This document shows positions 1-8,825 of a DNA stretch of 64,000 bases, piece after piece. The stretch spans positions 1 through 64,000 of the forward strand of contig CAZGML010000006.1 of assembly GCA_964526965.1 (NCBI GenBank), read 5' to 3'. The position numbers were made by a program, and so were the translations under genes. Under the pieces are notes generated by a model. The model was not told the origin of the DNA and made no database searches. It was given only the letters and a program-made list of their open reading frames with translations. Each line of letters begins with the position of its first letter. Positions within the stretch are counted from its first letter, which is position 1. The DNA comes from UBA6265 sp964526965. GTDB taxonomy: Bacteria; Chloroflexota; Chloroflexia; Thermomicrobiales; UBA6265.

Positions 1-930
1 GCGATCGATAAATACACCAAGCGCGCCCTCTGGGTCGGCATGGAAGCCAAGGCGATGCTCGGCAAAACGCCGGAAAGCATCATCGCCGTGCGACCGCTGG
101 AAGATGGCGTGATTGCCGATTTCGACACCGTCGAAATGATGCTGCACCACTTTATTCGTAAGGTGCACATGCAGCGCCTGCTCGCGCCACATCCGCGCGT
201 GGTGATCGGTATCCCGAGCGGTGTGACCGAGGTTGAGAAGCGAGCGGCCAAGGATGCCGCCCTCAGCGCCGGTGCCCGCGAGGCGTACACCATCGAGGAG
301 CCTATGGCCGCGGCCATCGGTGCCGGCCTGCCGATCAACGAACCCGTCGGCAGCATGATCGTCGATATCGGTGGTGGTACCACGGAAATCGCCGTGATTT
401 CGCTCGGCGGTATCGTGGTAAACCACAGTTTGCGGGTGGCTGGCGACGAGATTGATGACGCCATCATTCACTATGCCCGCCGTGATCACAACCTTGTAAT
501 CGGTGAGCGCACCGCCGAAAACGCGAAAATCGCCTCCGGCTCCGCATATCCGTTGGAAGAGGAAGTCCGCGTTATGCTGCGCGGCCGCGATTTGCTCACA
601 GGGCTGCCAAAATCGGTTGAGGTGAGCTCCGTAGAAATCCGCGATGCCATCAGCCAGCCGCTGAACACCATCATCGAACTGGTGAAAACCAGCATCGAGG
701 AAACTCCGCCAGAGCTGGTTTCCGACATCATGGAAAACGGTATCACCCTCGCGGGCGGTGGCGCCCTGCTCATGGGCCTGGATCGACGCCTTCAGAGCGA
801 ACTCCGCATGCCGGTGCATCGCGCAGATGATCCGCTTACCTGCGTGGCACGCGGTACGGGCAAAGTCGCCGAAGCCCTGCATCTCTACCAGCGAGCGCTG
901 GCCAGCGGACAGGAATTGCGCCGCGGATAG
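1..930 (+). CDS. mreB: Rod-shape-determining protein MreB (5' partial)
   Basis: This is the C-terminal part of MreB, the bacterial actin that polymerises under the membrane and guides cell-wall synthesis in rod-shaped cells. The reading frame is open from base 1, so the ATG at 40 is internal and the N-terminus lies outside the window. Visible actin-fold signatures are the PLEDGVIADFD region, the phosphate-2 loop IVDIGGGTTEIAVISLGG, and the C-terminal adenosine motif GGGALLMGLD. It is followed 18 bases later by mreC, the usual partner, so the two are almost certainly co-transcribed. Identification is firm. Confidence 0.95.
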   Translation, partial: AIDKYTKRALWVGMEAKAMLGKTPESIIAVRPLEDGVIADFDTVEMMLHHFIRKVHMQRLLAPHPRVVIGIPSGVTEVEKRAAKDAALSAGAREAYTIEEPMAAAIGAGLPINEPVGSMIVDIGGGTTEIAVISLGGIVVNHSLRVAGDEIDDAIIHYARRDHNLVIGERTAENAKIASGSAYPLEEEVRVMLRGRDLLTGLPKSVEVSSVEIRDAISQPLNTIIELVKTSIEETPPELVSDIMENGITLAGGGALLMGLDRRLQSELRMPVHRADDPLTCVARGTGKVAEALHLYQRALASGQELRRG

Positions 931-948
931 CGCCGGGAAGTCGATGCG

Positions 949-1758
949 ATGAGACAGCTACCTTTCAAACGACTCGCCATGGCGATCGGGTTCTTTGCCA
1001 TTTTTTGTCTGGGTGTCCTGTTGATGGATGCCCGAAACCTGCTCGATCCGCTGCGTAGCGGACTCGGTGTGGTGCTGAACCCGGTGGTAACGCAACTTCA
1101 GAGCGTTGGTCGCGAGGAAGGTCCAACAGAGCCGCTTGAAGTTCAGCTCGCCACTGCAGAAGCCGAGCGCGATGAACTCCGCGCCGAAAACATGCTGCTG
1201 CAAGGTCAGCTCGATGAGCAGGAAGTGCTTCTGCAAACCTTGCAAATCCAGAGCGATTACACCGATCGGCAGGTGCTGCCAGGCAGGGTGCTCGGTACCG
1301 ACCCGAGCGGATTACAGCAAAAAATTATCATTAACCGTGGCACGTCTGATGGTATTCGGGAGGGAATGGCCGTTATCGACGGCACGCACTTTATTGGGCA
1401 GGTGACAGATGTAGAGGAGCATCGCTCCAGCGTGCTGCTTATTTCCGACGCGAATGCATCCGTCGGTGCCCGCATGTACGACTCACGGGCCGATGGAATT
1501 TTGTACGGCAATGGTCGCGCCAACCCGAACCTTACCCTGCGGCATATCAACCGTAGCGTGAGCCCCGTGGAAAACGAGTGGGTGATGACTTCGGATCTTT
1601 TCGAGAGCGAAACCGCACAGGTTCCGGGCAACATCCCGATAGGGTGGATCACCGGTGAGCCCGTGGAGAACGCACAAACCGGGGAGCTCGAATTCACGAT
1701 TGTGCCCGCCGCGAACTTCGATGAACTTGAAAACGTATGGATTGTGGTTCCTCAATGA
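949..1758 (+). CDS. mreC: Rod-shape-determining protein MreC
   Basis: MreC is a bitopic membrane protein that links cytoplasmic MreB to periplasmic wall synthases. The 269-residue product has a short cytoplasmic N-terminus, one membrane segment at about residues 9-27, a coiled-coil-prone stretch at about 60-100 (LEVQLATAEAERDELRAEN and following), and a C-terminal beta-rich domain with the family-typical pattern of G(T)SDGIREGMAVI followed by FIGQV. The length is normal. The stop overlaps the start of the following murT gene (ATGA). No mreD or penicillin-binding gene follows, which is less usual for an mreBC operon. Confidence 0.93.
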   Translation: MRQLPFKRLAMAIGFFAIFCLGVLLMDARNLLDPLRSGLGVVLNPVVTQLQSVGREEGPTEPLEVQLATAEAERDELRAENMLLQGQLDEQEVLLQTLQIQSDYTDRQVLPGRVLGTDPSGLQQKIIINRGTSDGIREGMAVIDGTHFIGQVTDVEEHRSSVLLISDANASVGARMYDSRADGILYGNGRANPNLTLRHINRSVSPVENEWVMTSDLFESETAQVPGNIPIGWITGEPVENAQTGELEFTIVPAANFDELENVWIVVPQ

Positions 1759-2924
1759 CGACTAATGCTTCGCCCGATCCGCGCCTGATGCTCAGCGTTG
1801 CTGGCGCCAAACTTACNNNNNNNNNNNNNNNNNNNNNNNNNNNNNNNNNNNNNNNNNNNNNNNNNNNNNNNNNNNNNNNNNNNNNNNNNNNNNNNNNNNN
1901 NNNNNNNNNNNNNNNNCCGGGTGTGATTCTGCTCAACAATCTCTTCCGCGACCAGCTCGATCGCTATGGTGAGCTCGATAGCATCACCAAAAGCTGGCGC
2001 ACAGTGCTGGAGCAACTGCCGGAATCCACAACCATCATCGTAAATGCGGACGATCCAACCCTCGCCGCTGTCACGGAGAACATCACGGCCCGCCGTGTTT
2101 GCATCGGTCTGAATGAGTCACAGCACCGGCTGGATTCCCTGCCACACGCCGCCGATGCTGCGGTTTGCCGCGTTTGCGGGGCCGATCTCGGCTATCGTGC
2201 GCTCTATCTCTCCCATCTCGGCGAGTGGTATTGCACCGGCTGTGGCCGCGAGCGGCCCGCGCTCGATATCTGGACCAGCGATATCACGCTCAACGGTGAT
2301 ACCAACCTGGAAGCAACGTTCTCTGACGCCAACGGATCGCACACAATCACTGTCGGCGTGCCGGGGCTGTACAACGCATACAACGCGTTGGCCGCGGTGG
2401 CGCTGGCTCGCGAGTTCGGCATTGAGTGGGATGTCATCGGCCAGTCGCTTGTGGAATTCCAGAGCGCGTTCGGACGAATTGAGCGCTTTGGCTACAAGGG
2501 GCGCGAGTTCACGATGGCGCTGGTGAAAAACCCGACCGGTTTCAACGAAGTGCTCCGCATGCTTACCGCGAAGAGCGGCACACTGGAACATCCAACGATG
2601 ATCAGCATCAACGATCTCGATGCCGATGGGCGCGATGTCAGTTGGCTGTGGGACGTCGATTTTGAACTGCTCGCGGAAGGTTCCGGGCACATCTTCACCA
2701 CCGGATTGCGTGGCGATGATATGGCGAATCGCCTGAAATACGCTGATGTGCCGGAAGATCGTATTCGACCACAGAGCCAGGATGTGACGGCTGCGTTCAA
2801 CATCTTCGTCGAATCGGTGCCAGAGGGCGGATCCGCGTATATCCTGCCGAGTTACACATCCATGTTGCAGCTACGGCAAGCGCTCGCAGACCGCGGTATC
2901 GTGCAGGCATTCTGGGAACAATAG
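1755..2924 (+). CDS. murT: Lipid II isoglutaminyl synthase, MurT subunit (interrupted by assembly gap)
   Basis: MurT is a Mur-ligase-like ATPase that, with GatD, amidates the D-glutamate of lipid II to D-isoglutamine. The start overlaps mreC by four bases. The 100-N gap removes the Mur P-loop region. Downstream are family features: VILLNNLFRDQLDRYGELD, the VNADDP motif, a four-Cys ribbon (CRVC...CTGC), GLYNAYNALAA, VKNPTGFNEVL and DADGRDVSWLWD. Compared with known MurT proteins, about 75-85 residues more than the 34 codons shown should separate the N-terminal helix from the first downstream motif, so the gap length is probably a placeholder. The gene lies 10 bases upstream of gatD, its obligate partner. 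Confidence 0.9.
   Translation: MTTNASPDPRLMLSVAGAKLXXXXXXXXXXXXXXXXXXXXXXXXXXXXXXXXXXPGVILLNNLFRDQLDRYGELDSITKSWRTVLEQLPESTTIIVNADDPTLAAVTENITARRVCIGLNESQHRLDSLPHAADAAVCRVCGADLGYRALYLSHLGEWYCTGCGRERPALDIWTSDITLNGDTNLEATFSDANGSHTITVGVPGLYNAYNALAAVALAREFGIEWDVIGQSLVEFQSAFGRIERFGYKGREFTMALVKNPTGFNEVLRMLTAKSGTLEHPTMISINDLDADGRDVSWLWDVDFELLAEGSGHIFTTGLRGDDMANRLKYADVPEDRIRPQSQDVTAAFNIFVESVPEGGSAYILPSYTSMLQLRQALADRGIVQAFWEQ
1817..1916. other. Assembly gap of 100 Ns inside murT
   Basis: Exactly 100 N characters interrupt the MurT coding region. The round number and the missing Mur P-loop domain suggest a scaffold gap of unknown true size, not a measured one. Confidence 0.95.
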
Positions 2925-2934
2925 GGCACTTTTC

Positions 2935-3687
2935 ATGGCAAACACTCCCCCTTACAAACTTGTCATCGGCTGGCTTTACGGCGCCAGCATGAACATTTAT
3001 GGTGATCGTGGCAATGTTCTCGCCCTGCGTAAGCGGGCAGAGTGGCGCGGTTTCGATGTGGAAGTTCGTCAGATCGGAATCGGTGATGATATCCCTGCCG
3101 ACATCGACATCTTTTTCTGGGGTGGCGGTCAGGATCAGCAGCAAATCCCGGTGGCCAGGGATATCGCCGGCGCCAAGGGCGAGGCCCTTCGCGAAGCCAT
3201 CGAAAATGGAGCCGCCATGCTCGCCATCTGTGGTGGCTACCAACTGCTTGGGCACGGATACCAGCCGCACGATAGCGATTTTCTCCCCGGCGTCGGGCTC
3301 TTCGATGCCAGCTCCGTCGCTGGCGAGCGGCGCTTTATCGGCAACGTGGTTGTGGAAAGCGAGCAGTTCGGCACGCTGGTCGGCTTCGAGAACCATAGTG
3401 GCCTCACCACGCTGAAAGGCAATTGCCAACCACTCGGGAAGGTCGTCATCGGCCACGGTAATAATGGTCACGATGGCACCGAGGGCGCGATTTACAAACA
3501 CGCCATCGGTTGCTATTTGCATGGCGCGTTATTGCCGAAGAATCCTCACCTTACGGATTGGCTCATACAGTCGGGCATCAGGCATCGATACACTGATGTG
3601 GTGCAAATTTCTACACTCGGTGATACATTGGAGCAAGCTGCGCATATAAATGCGTACGACCGTGCCAAAATCGCCCGCGTAAACTAA
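2935..3687 (+). CDS. gatD: Lipid II isoglutaminyl synthase, GatD glutaminase subunit
   Basis: GatD is a class I (triad) glutamine amidotransferase that supplies ammonia to MurT for amidation of lipid II stem peptides. The 250-residue product begins with the family N-terminus (IGWLYGASMNIYGDRGN), has the nucleophilic Cys99 in AICGGYQLLG, and the catalytic His196 in the late motif GCYLHGALLPKNPHL that is typical of GatD/CobB-like amidotransferases. It follows murT by 10 bases, as expected for the heterodimer. Its presence argues for a peptidoglycan that is amidated as in Gram-positive bacteria and Chloroflexota. Confidence 0.93.
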   Translation: MANTPPYKLVIGWLYGASMNIYGDRGNVLALRKRAEWRGFDVEVRQIGIGDDIPADIDIFFWGGGQDQQQIPVARDIAGAKGEALREAIENGAAMLAICGGYQLLGHGYQPHDSDFLPGVGLFDASSVAGERRFIGNVVVESEQFGTLVGFENHSGLTTLKGNCQPLGKVVIGHGNNGHDGTEGAIYKHAIGCYLHGALLPKNPHLTDWLIQSGIRHRYTDVVQISTLGDTLEQAAHINAYDRAKIARVN

Positions 3688-3715
3688 TTGCGTTTGTTTT
3701 TAATGGTGTTATAGT
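3688..3715 (+). promoter_or_regulatory. Likely sigma70-type promoter for the Lrp-family gene
   Basis: TTGCGT at 3688-3693 and TATAGT at 3710-3715 are separated by 16 bases, directly after the gatD stop. A start near 3722 would give a leader of about 160 nt ahead of the ATG at 3883. Confidence 0.5.
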
Positions 3716-3882
3716 GTTTGGGATTGTTAGACGTATCCTCGTCTGAGTCACCCGTCATAAGGGATAATGCACTGAATTCAACTTGCTCCCCCGATGGCGC
3801 AGTTCTCTTTTTATCGATTTAGCAAGGAACGCCCACCTTATTACGTGAGGTTACTTTGCGTGTATTGGAAGGTATTGCCAAT

Positions 3883-4407
3883 ATGTTTAACATGGATAGC
3901 GTTGATCTTCAGGTGTTGAGGGAACTTCAGGAAAACGGCCGCGTCACCATGAAGGCGCTGGCTGAAAAAGTTGGTCTTTCTTCACCCGCGATGATCGAAC
4001 GCGTTCGGCGCCTGGAGGAGCGCAAGGTGCTCGTTGGTTACCGGGCCCTGGTGGAACCACGGGCTATCGGTCGCAGCCTGAGCGCGCTCATCAATGTATC
4101 GCTCGACCGCGATGACTATGAAGGCTTTCTCGACAAACTCTCCGAGCAGAGCGCGGTGGAAGAGTGCCATCGCGTAACCGGTGACCAGGCGTTCATCGTG
4201 AAGGCGCACGTCACCAGTACCGAGGACCTGGAGCACCTCATTGATGAGCTTCAGCAGACCGGCGCCAAGTGCAGCACCAACATCGTGCTCAGCACTCCTA
4301 TCGCGAACAACCCGATCATGCCGCCGGACGGCAGCGTGACCGAGAAGAGCCGGGCCACCCGCCGCCGGCGCCGCACCCGTCAGCAACTGATTACTGATCA
4401 GGGATAG
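3883..4407 (+). CDS. Lrp/AsnC-family transcriptional regulator
   Basis: This is a DNA-binding regulator of the leucine-responsive/AsnC family, normally controlling amino-acid metabolism through oligomers that sense small ligands. The start at 3883 is chosen because GGAAGG at 3867-3872 precedes it by ten bases; an upstream TTG in frame is less likely. The N-terminus has the winged helix (DLQVLRELQENGRVTMKALAEKVGLSSPAMIERVRRLEE), followed by the RAM ligand-binding domain (SALINVSLDRDDYEGF...VEECHRVTGDQAFIVKAHV). An Arg-rich C-terminal tail (RATRRRRRTRQQL) is an unusual addition. Its effector is not evident from the neighbours. A strong terminator follows. Confidence 0.9.
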   Translation: MFNMDSVDLQVLRELQENGRVTMKALAEKVGLSSPAMIERVRRLEERKVLVGYRALVEPRAIGRSLSALINVSLDRDDYEGFLDKLSEQSAVEECHRVTGDQAFIVKAHVTSTEDLEHLIDELQQTGAKCSTNIVLSTPIANNPIMPPDGSVTEKSRATRRRRRTRQQLITDQG

Positions 4408-4419
4408 GTAGACGGACTC

Positions 4420-4450
4420 AACCCCGGGCCATTACGACCCGGGGTTTTTT
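4420..4450 (+). terminator. Rho-independent terminator after the Lrp-family gene
   Basis: A GC-rich inverted repeat (AACCCCGGG / CCCGGGGTT with a 9-base loop) runs into a run of T residues just downstream of the stop codon. Confidence 0.85.
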
Positions 4451-4482
4451 CGTTGGTGATTATGACGTTGTAATCCGGAAGA

Positions 4483-4502
4483 AACCCGCAGGTATGCGGG
4501 TT
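4483..4502 (-). terminator. Hairpin at the end of the ABC exporter operon
   Basis: AACCCGCA and TGCGGGTT form an 8-bp stem with a 4-base loop immediately beyond the minus-strand stop codon. The following T content is weak, so this is a probable but imperfect terminator. Confidence 0.5.
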
Positions 4503-6356
4503 CTAGTCATCGCCCGGGCCAGAACCGATAAGTTCCTCAGCCTGCTCTTCAGCGATCAGGTCGGCATCGCCTCCGTACTGGCCGCTTGAGAGAGCAGCGT
4601 AGAACCCGCCCTGTTCCACCAGTTCATCGTGGTTTCCGCGTTCGATAATCTCACCCTTGTTAATCACCAGAATCTGGTCTGCCCCGCGAATGGTGCTCAA
4701 CCGGTGGGCAATTACAAAGCTTGTGCGCCCCTCCATCAGGCGGGTCATACCCTCCTGAATCAGCTTCTCGGTGCGGGTATCGACGTTACTCGTCGCTTCA
4801 TCCAGAATCAGGATCCGCGGATTCGCCAAAAGTGCACGGGCGATTGTGAGCAACTGCCGCTGCCCCTGGCTGACGTTACCGCCGCGCTCGGAGAGTACCG
4901 TCTCGTACCCCTCGGGCAGGTGGCGCACAAACTCATCGGCCTGCGCGGTCTTTGCAGCGCTGATCACCTCTTCGTCGCTGGCATCGAGGCGTCCGTAACG
5001 GATGTTTTCCATCACCGTGCCCGTGAACAGGAATCCATCCTGCAGCACAATCCCCAGGTGCCGTCGTAGCTCGATCTTGTTGATCTCACGCAGGTCGATT
5101 CCATCGATCAGGATCGTGCCCGAATCGATTTCGTAGAAACGGGTGAGCAGGTTGATGATCGTCGTCTTGCCTGCGCCGGTAGGGCCAACCAACGCCGTCA
5201 CGCTGCCTGGCTCCGCATGCAGGTCAACGTTTTTCAGGATCGGTGTCTCACCGTCGTAGCTGAAGTTGACGTCCTTAAAGACCACGTCGCCTTCGGATAT
5301 CGCGATGTGTCCCTCTTCGTGCGCCTCGGCATCGACTTCGTCCTCCTGATCCAGGATTTCGAAGATGCGTTCGGCGCCGGCCAGGGCGCTCTGTAGCTGT
5401 GTGTACATCTGCGAAATCTGGCTTACCGGCTGGCTCAGCTGCCGCGTATAGCTCAGGAACGTCGCCACAATACCGATAGAGGTGCGACCAGTTACCGCCA
5501 GCCAACCACCACTCAGCGCGACCAGCGCGATAGTGAGGTTGCTCATAAAGTTCATGATCGGGCCGACGATACCGGCCAGGGTCTGGGCCAGAATCGCATG
5601 ACCGCGCAGATCTTGGTTGGCGGCATCGAACATGGCGATGCGTTCTTCTTCCTGCCCGTATGCCTTCACGGTGCGCTGACCGGTGACCGTTTCTTCAATG
5701 ATCCCGTTGAGCCGGCCGAGTTCGTTCTGTTGCTTTCGGAAATTCTCTCGCGTGCGCGGTGCAATGAACGTGTTCACCAGGTAGGTCATGGTAAGCAACG
5801 ACGCGATTGCAATGATGCCCATGATCGGCTGCAGCACCAGCATCATGATCATTACACCGAGCCCCATCAGCAGGCTGCTGATGATTTGGGAGGCGCCTTC
5901 CGTCAGGATCTGGTTGATCGTCTCAACGTCGTTGGTGACCCGGCTCATCGTATCGCCATGCGGCCGCGTGTCAAAGAAACGCACCGGCAGCTTCTGCAAT
6001 TTGGCGAAAATATCCTCGCGTAAGCGGTGCACCGTTCGCTGCGCTACGTTAGCCATCAGTCGCGCCTGGAGATAGGTGAGGCTGCTGGAGAGAAGATAAA
6101 TACCGATCATGAGCATGATCAGGCGCGCCAAACCGCTCATATCGCGAGGGATGATGTAATCGTCAATCGCCACGCCCATCAGGTACGGACCAAGGATTTG
6201 CAGGCTCGCTGTGCAGACGATGAGCATGATCGCGAAGATCAACCGCACCTTCTGGTAGCGGAGGTATCCCCAGAGTCGGCGCGCAGTTGCGCCACGGTTT
6301 TTCACCTCAATCTGTTCGGCAGCCATTGCGGCCCCCGGGCCTCTATTCTGTGCCAC
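4503..6356 (-). CDS. ABC exporter half-transporter, catalytic-site partner (BmrD/TM288-like)
   Basis: This is a membrane-domain/ATPase fusion of the type IV (MsbA-like) multidrug exporter superfamily. Six membrane helices span about residues 35-320. The nucleotide-binding domain has Walker A GPTGAGKTT (391-399), a deviant signature NVSQGQ (494-499) in place of LSGGQ, and Walker B ILILDE (515-520) with the catalytic Glu520. The deviant signature pairs with the deviant Walker B of the upstream half-transporter, the arrangement known for heterodimeric exporters such as TM287/288 and BmrCD. Start choice is uncertain: the GTG at 6356 overlaps the upstream gene by 14 bases, while an ATG at 6326 does not. 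Substrate cannot be told from sequence. Confidence 0.88.
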   Translation of the reverse strand: MAQNRGPGAAMAAEQIEVKNRGATARRLWGYLRYQKVRLIFAIMLIVCTASLQILGPYLMGVAIDDYIIPRDMSGLARLIMLMIGIYLLSSSLTYLQARLMANVAQRTVHRLREDIFAKLQKLPVRFFDTRPHGDTMSRVTNDVETINQILTEGASQIISSLLMGLGVMIMMLVLQPIMGIIAIASLLTMTYLVNTFIAPRTRENFRKQQNELGRLNGIIEETVTGQRTVKAYGQEEERIAMFDAANQDLRGHAILAQTLAGIVGPIMNFMSNLTIALVALSGGWLAVTGRTSIGIVATFLSYTRQLSQPVSQISQMYTQLQSALAGAERIFEILDQEDEVDAEAHEEGHIAISEGDVVFKDVNFSYDGETPILKNVDLHAEPGSVTALVGPTGAGKTTIINLLTRFYEIDSGTILIDGIDLREINKIELRRHLGIVLQDGFLFTGTVMENIRYGRLDASDEEVISAAKTAQADEFVRHLPEGYETVLSERGGNVSQGQRQLLTIARALLANPRILILDEATSNVDTRTEKLIQEGMTRLMEGRTSFVIAHRLSTIRGADQILVINKGEIIERGNHDELVEQGGFYAALSSGQYGGDADLIAEEQAEELIGSGPGDD

Positions 6357-8082
6357 TGGCCACCCCGCCTTCTACCTGGCTGCGATAGATTTGCTGGTAC
6401 ACATCGCTGGTTTCAACAAGTTCGTCGTGTGTGCCCTGTGCGAGGATACGTCCACCCTCCATCACGATGATGGTATCTGCATTTACCACCGCGCTAATAC
6501 GCTGGGCCACGATGATGACCGTGGTATCCACCGTGGCGAGGGCATCCTGGATTTTGCGTTCGGTCTGCACATCAACGGCGCTGGTGGAATCGTCCAGGAT
6601 CAGCACCGGTGCATTGCGCACGATCGCACGGGCGATGGCGAGACGCTGACGCTGGCCACCGCTGAGGTTGACACCGCGCTGGCCGACGGTGCTTTCGTAC
6701 CCATCCTCCAGTGTGGAGATGAATTCCTCAGCCTGCGCCATTTGGGCGGCGCGTTCGATTTCTTCATCCGTAGCATCAGGATTACCGAAGCGGATGTTGT
6801 CTCGAATCGTGCCGCTAAACAGCACCGATTCCTGCAAGGCTACTGAAACGTGTTTGCGCAGTCGGCCTTCATCCCACTCACGCACGTCCATATCGTTAAC
6901 GAGTACGCGCCCGCTGGTGACATCGTAAAAACGTGGAACAAGACTGACGATGCTCGATTTCCCCGAGCCGGTGGTGCCGAGAATCGCCAGTGTTTCGCCG
7001 GGGTTCACGGTGAAGGAGATATTGCTCAGGGCCGGGGTGCCGTCCTCGCCGTACCGGAACGTAACGTTCTCAAACTGCACCTTGCCATTGGCCCGTTCCG
7101 GCTGGTTCGGGGCCGGATTGTTCACGATTACCGGTGTGGCATCCAATGCCTCGTTCACGCGCTCGGCGCTGGCTTCGGCGCGTGTGAAGCGCATCAACAC
7201 CATGCTCACCATCATCAGCGCAAAGAGGCTTTGCATCATGTAGTTGGTGAAGGCAACCAGTGCTCCTACCTCGATATCGCCGGCATCAACGAGATTGCCA
7301 CCAAACCAGAGCGAGGCCACCAGCCCCATGTTTACGATCAGCATCATCAACGGCATCACGATAATGACGACGTAAACAGCGTTGAGTGTGGTGTCGCGGA
7401 GATCGCTGTTGCTATCTTCAAACCGATTCGTTTCGAAGCTGTGGCGGGCAAAGGCCTTTACAACCCGCATTCCGGCCAGGTTCTCCTGGATCACACCGTT
7501 TACGTGATCCAGCTTCTTCTGTACCTGTCGAAATCGTGGGAATGCCTTCATCATCACGATACCGATCATCACCATCAGCACGGGCAGCAGCACCACGAAC
7601 AGCAGGGAGAGTTGTGGCGCGGTCAGCACCGCCATAACGATGCTGCCCACCAGCAGGAGCGGTGCTCGCACCAGAATACGGAGCATCATCTGCACAGCGT
7701 CTGTTAGCTGGACGATATCGTTGGTCAAACGGGTGATAAGCCCACCGGTTTCGAGCCGGTCCAGATTAACGAAGGAAAGCGACTGTACCTTTTTAAAGAG
7801 GGAGTCGCGCAGGTCGGTGGCGAATTCGATGCTGGCCCGTACGGCGAAAATGCCACACAGAATGCCAAATATCACGCCAAGCAGCGCCAGGCCGATCATG
7901 ATTCCCGAAAGGCGAAGGACCATGCTGAGATCATCATTGGCGATGCCGTCGTCGATGATCTGCTGGATCAGGCGAGGCAGCATGAGATCCATGGCGACTT
8001 CGCCGAACATCATGATGGGTGCCAGAATGACCAGTAAGCGGTAAGGTCGCAGAAACGCGAAAAGTCGTCTGGTATGTTGCAA
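6343..8082 (-). CDS. ABC exporter half-transporter with degenerate catalytic site (BmrC/TM287-like)
   Basis: This is the first gene of a two-gene exporter operon. The 579-residue product has six membrane helices (about 15-300) and a C-terminal ATPase with Walker A GTTGSGKSS (369-377), a canonical LSGGQ (473-477) and Walker B VLILDD (493-498). The catalytic glutamate is replaced by Asp498, marking the non-hydrolysing site of a heterodimeric exporter. The TTG start at 8082 is supported by a GGGAGG ribosome site about nine bases upstream; no better in-frame ATG precedes the conserved QHTRRLFAFLRPYR. It likely exports drugs or lipophilic compounds together with the downstream gene. Confidence 0.88.
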   Translation of the reverse strand: MQHTRRLFAFLRPYRLLVILAPIMMFGEVAMDLMLPRLIQQIIDDGIANDDLSMVLRLSGIMIGLALLGVIFGILCGIFAVRASIEFATDLRDSLFKKVQSLSFVNLDRLETGGLITRLTNDIVQLTDAVQMMLRILVRAPLLLVGSIVMAVLTAPQLSLLFVVLLPVLMVMIGIVMMKAFPRFRQVQKKLDHVNGVIQENLAGMRVVKAFARHSFETNRFEDSNSDLRDTTLNAVYVVIIVMPLMMLIVNMGLVASLWFGGNLVDAGDIEVGALVAFTNYMMQSLFALMMVSMVLMRFTRAEASAERVNEALDATPVIVNNPAPNQPERANGKVQFENVTFRYGEDGTPALSNISFTVNPGETLAILGTTGSGKSSIVSLVPRFYDVTSGRVLVNDMDVREWDEGRLRKHVSVALQESVLFSGTIRDNIRFGNPDATDEEIERAAQMAQAEEFISTLEDGYESTVGQRGVNLSGGQRQRLAIARAIVRNAPVLILDDSTSAVDVQTERKIQDALATVDTTVIIVAQRISAVVNADTIIVMEGGRILAQGTHDELVETSDVYQQIYRSQVEGGVASGTE

Positions 8083-8151
8083 GAGTGGTGACCTCCCGAC
8101 GCCGAAGGCGCCACGTCAGAGTGTAGTATGCGTTGGCCACCAACAGGTGAA

Positions 8152-8667
8152 CTAGCTGAATGATTTGTAATAGCGAGTGGTGGTCATTTCCATGCCGAAA
8201 TGCTCTTCCACCTGGGTGCTATCGGGCTCCTCTTTCCAGCCGTGTCGTTCGTAGAATTTCCTGGTTGGTGTGTTCTCTACCAGTACATGTAACGTGCCGA
8301 GTGTTGCGCCGCTGGCGATCATATCGACCTCTGCAGCTTCCAGCAGCGCCGAGCCAACACCCTTACTTTTGGAATCCGGCAGCACGTATATAGAGTAGAG
8401 CATCGCAGTATCGGGGCTGGCATCATCGTCTGTGCTCGGACCCCAACTCGCAAAGCCAACGATTTTTCCATTTACTTCGGCGACGTGGGTCTCTATCGGG
8501 CGCGATTCATCCTGCAGCCACCCGGCCCATTTTTGGGCATGCTGATCGATGGAGATAGCATCCAGCCCTTCTTTGGGCAGGATGTCTACGTAGGTATGCT
8601 GAAAACTGCGTACGAGAATTGTGGCGATGTCGCGGGCGTCGTCGAAGTCTGCCGGCCGAATGATCAT
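8152..8667 (-). CDS. GNAT-family N-acetyltransferase
   Basis: The 171-residue product is a single GNAT domain that would transfer an acetyl group from acetyl-CoA to an amine. It starts with the typical IIRPADFDDARDIATI strand-helix, and the acetyl-CoA pyrophosphate loop is seen as LPDSKSKGVGSALLEAAE, followed by the late LHVLVENTPTRKFYERHGWK motif (helix alpha-4 and the conserved Tyr). GAGGAATTA before the ATG is a good ribosome site. The substrate is unknown, and the gene stands alone between the exporter and the MerR regulator. Confidence 0.88.
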   Translation of the reverse strand: MIIRPADFDDARDIATILVRSFQHTYVDILPKEGLDAISIDQHAQKWAGWLQDESRPIETHVAEVNGKIVGFASWGPSTDDDASPDTAMLYSIYVLPDSKSKGVGSALLEAAEVDMIASGATLGTLHVLVENTPTRKFYERHGWKEEPDSTQVEEHFGMEMTTTRYYKSFS

Positions 8668-8825
8668 TAATTCCTCGCTTTAGAGGTGTCGCGTTCGGGA
8701 GTTCTTCATCGCGGAAGCGTAGCGATGTTGCGAACGCGCGGTTCAACTCGCGACCCATTCTACCGCCTTCTTTCCGCATGCGCCGCAGGTGATGATGTTT
8801 GTTCTCACTCTGTGTCAGAGCGGGT

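Noticed and set aside
6850..7707. 285-codon plus-strand frame, His-rich
   Set aside because: Antisense shadow of the ABC exporter gene.
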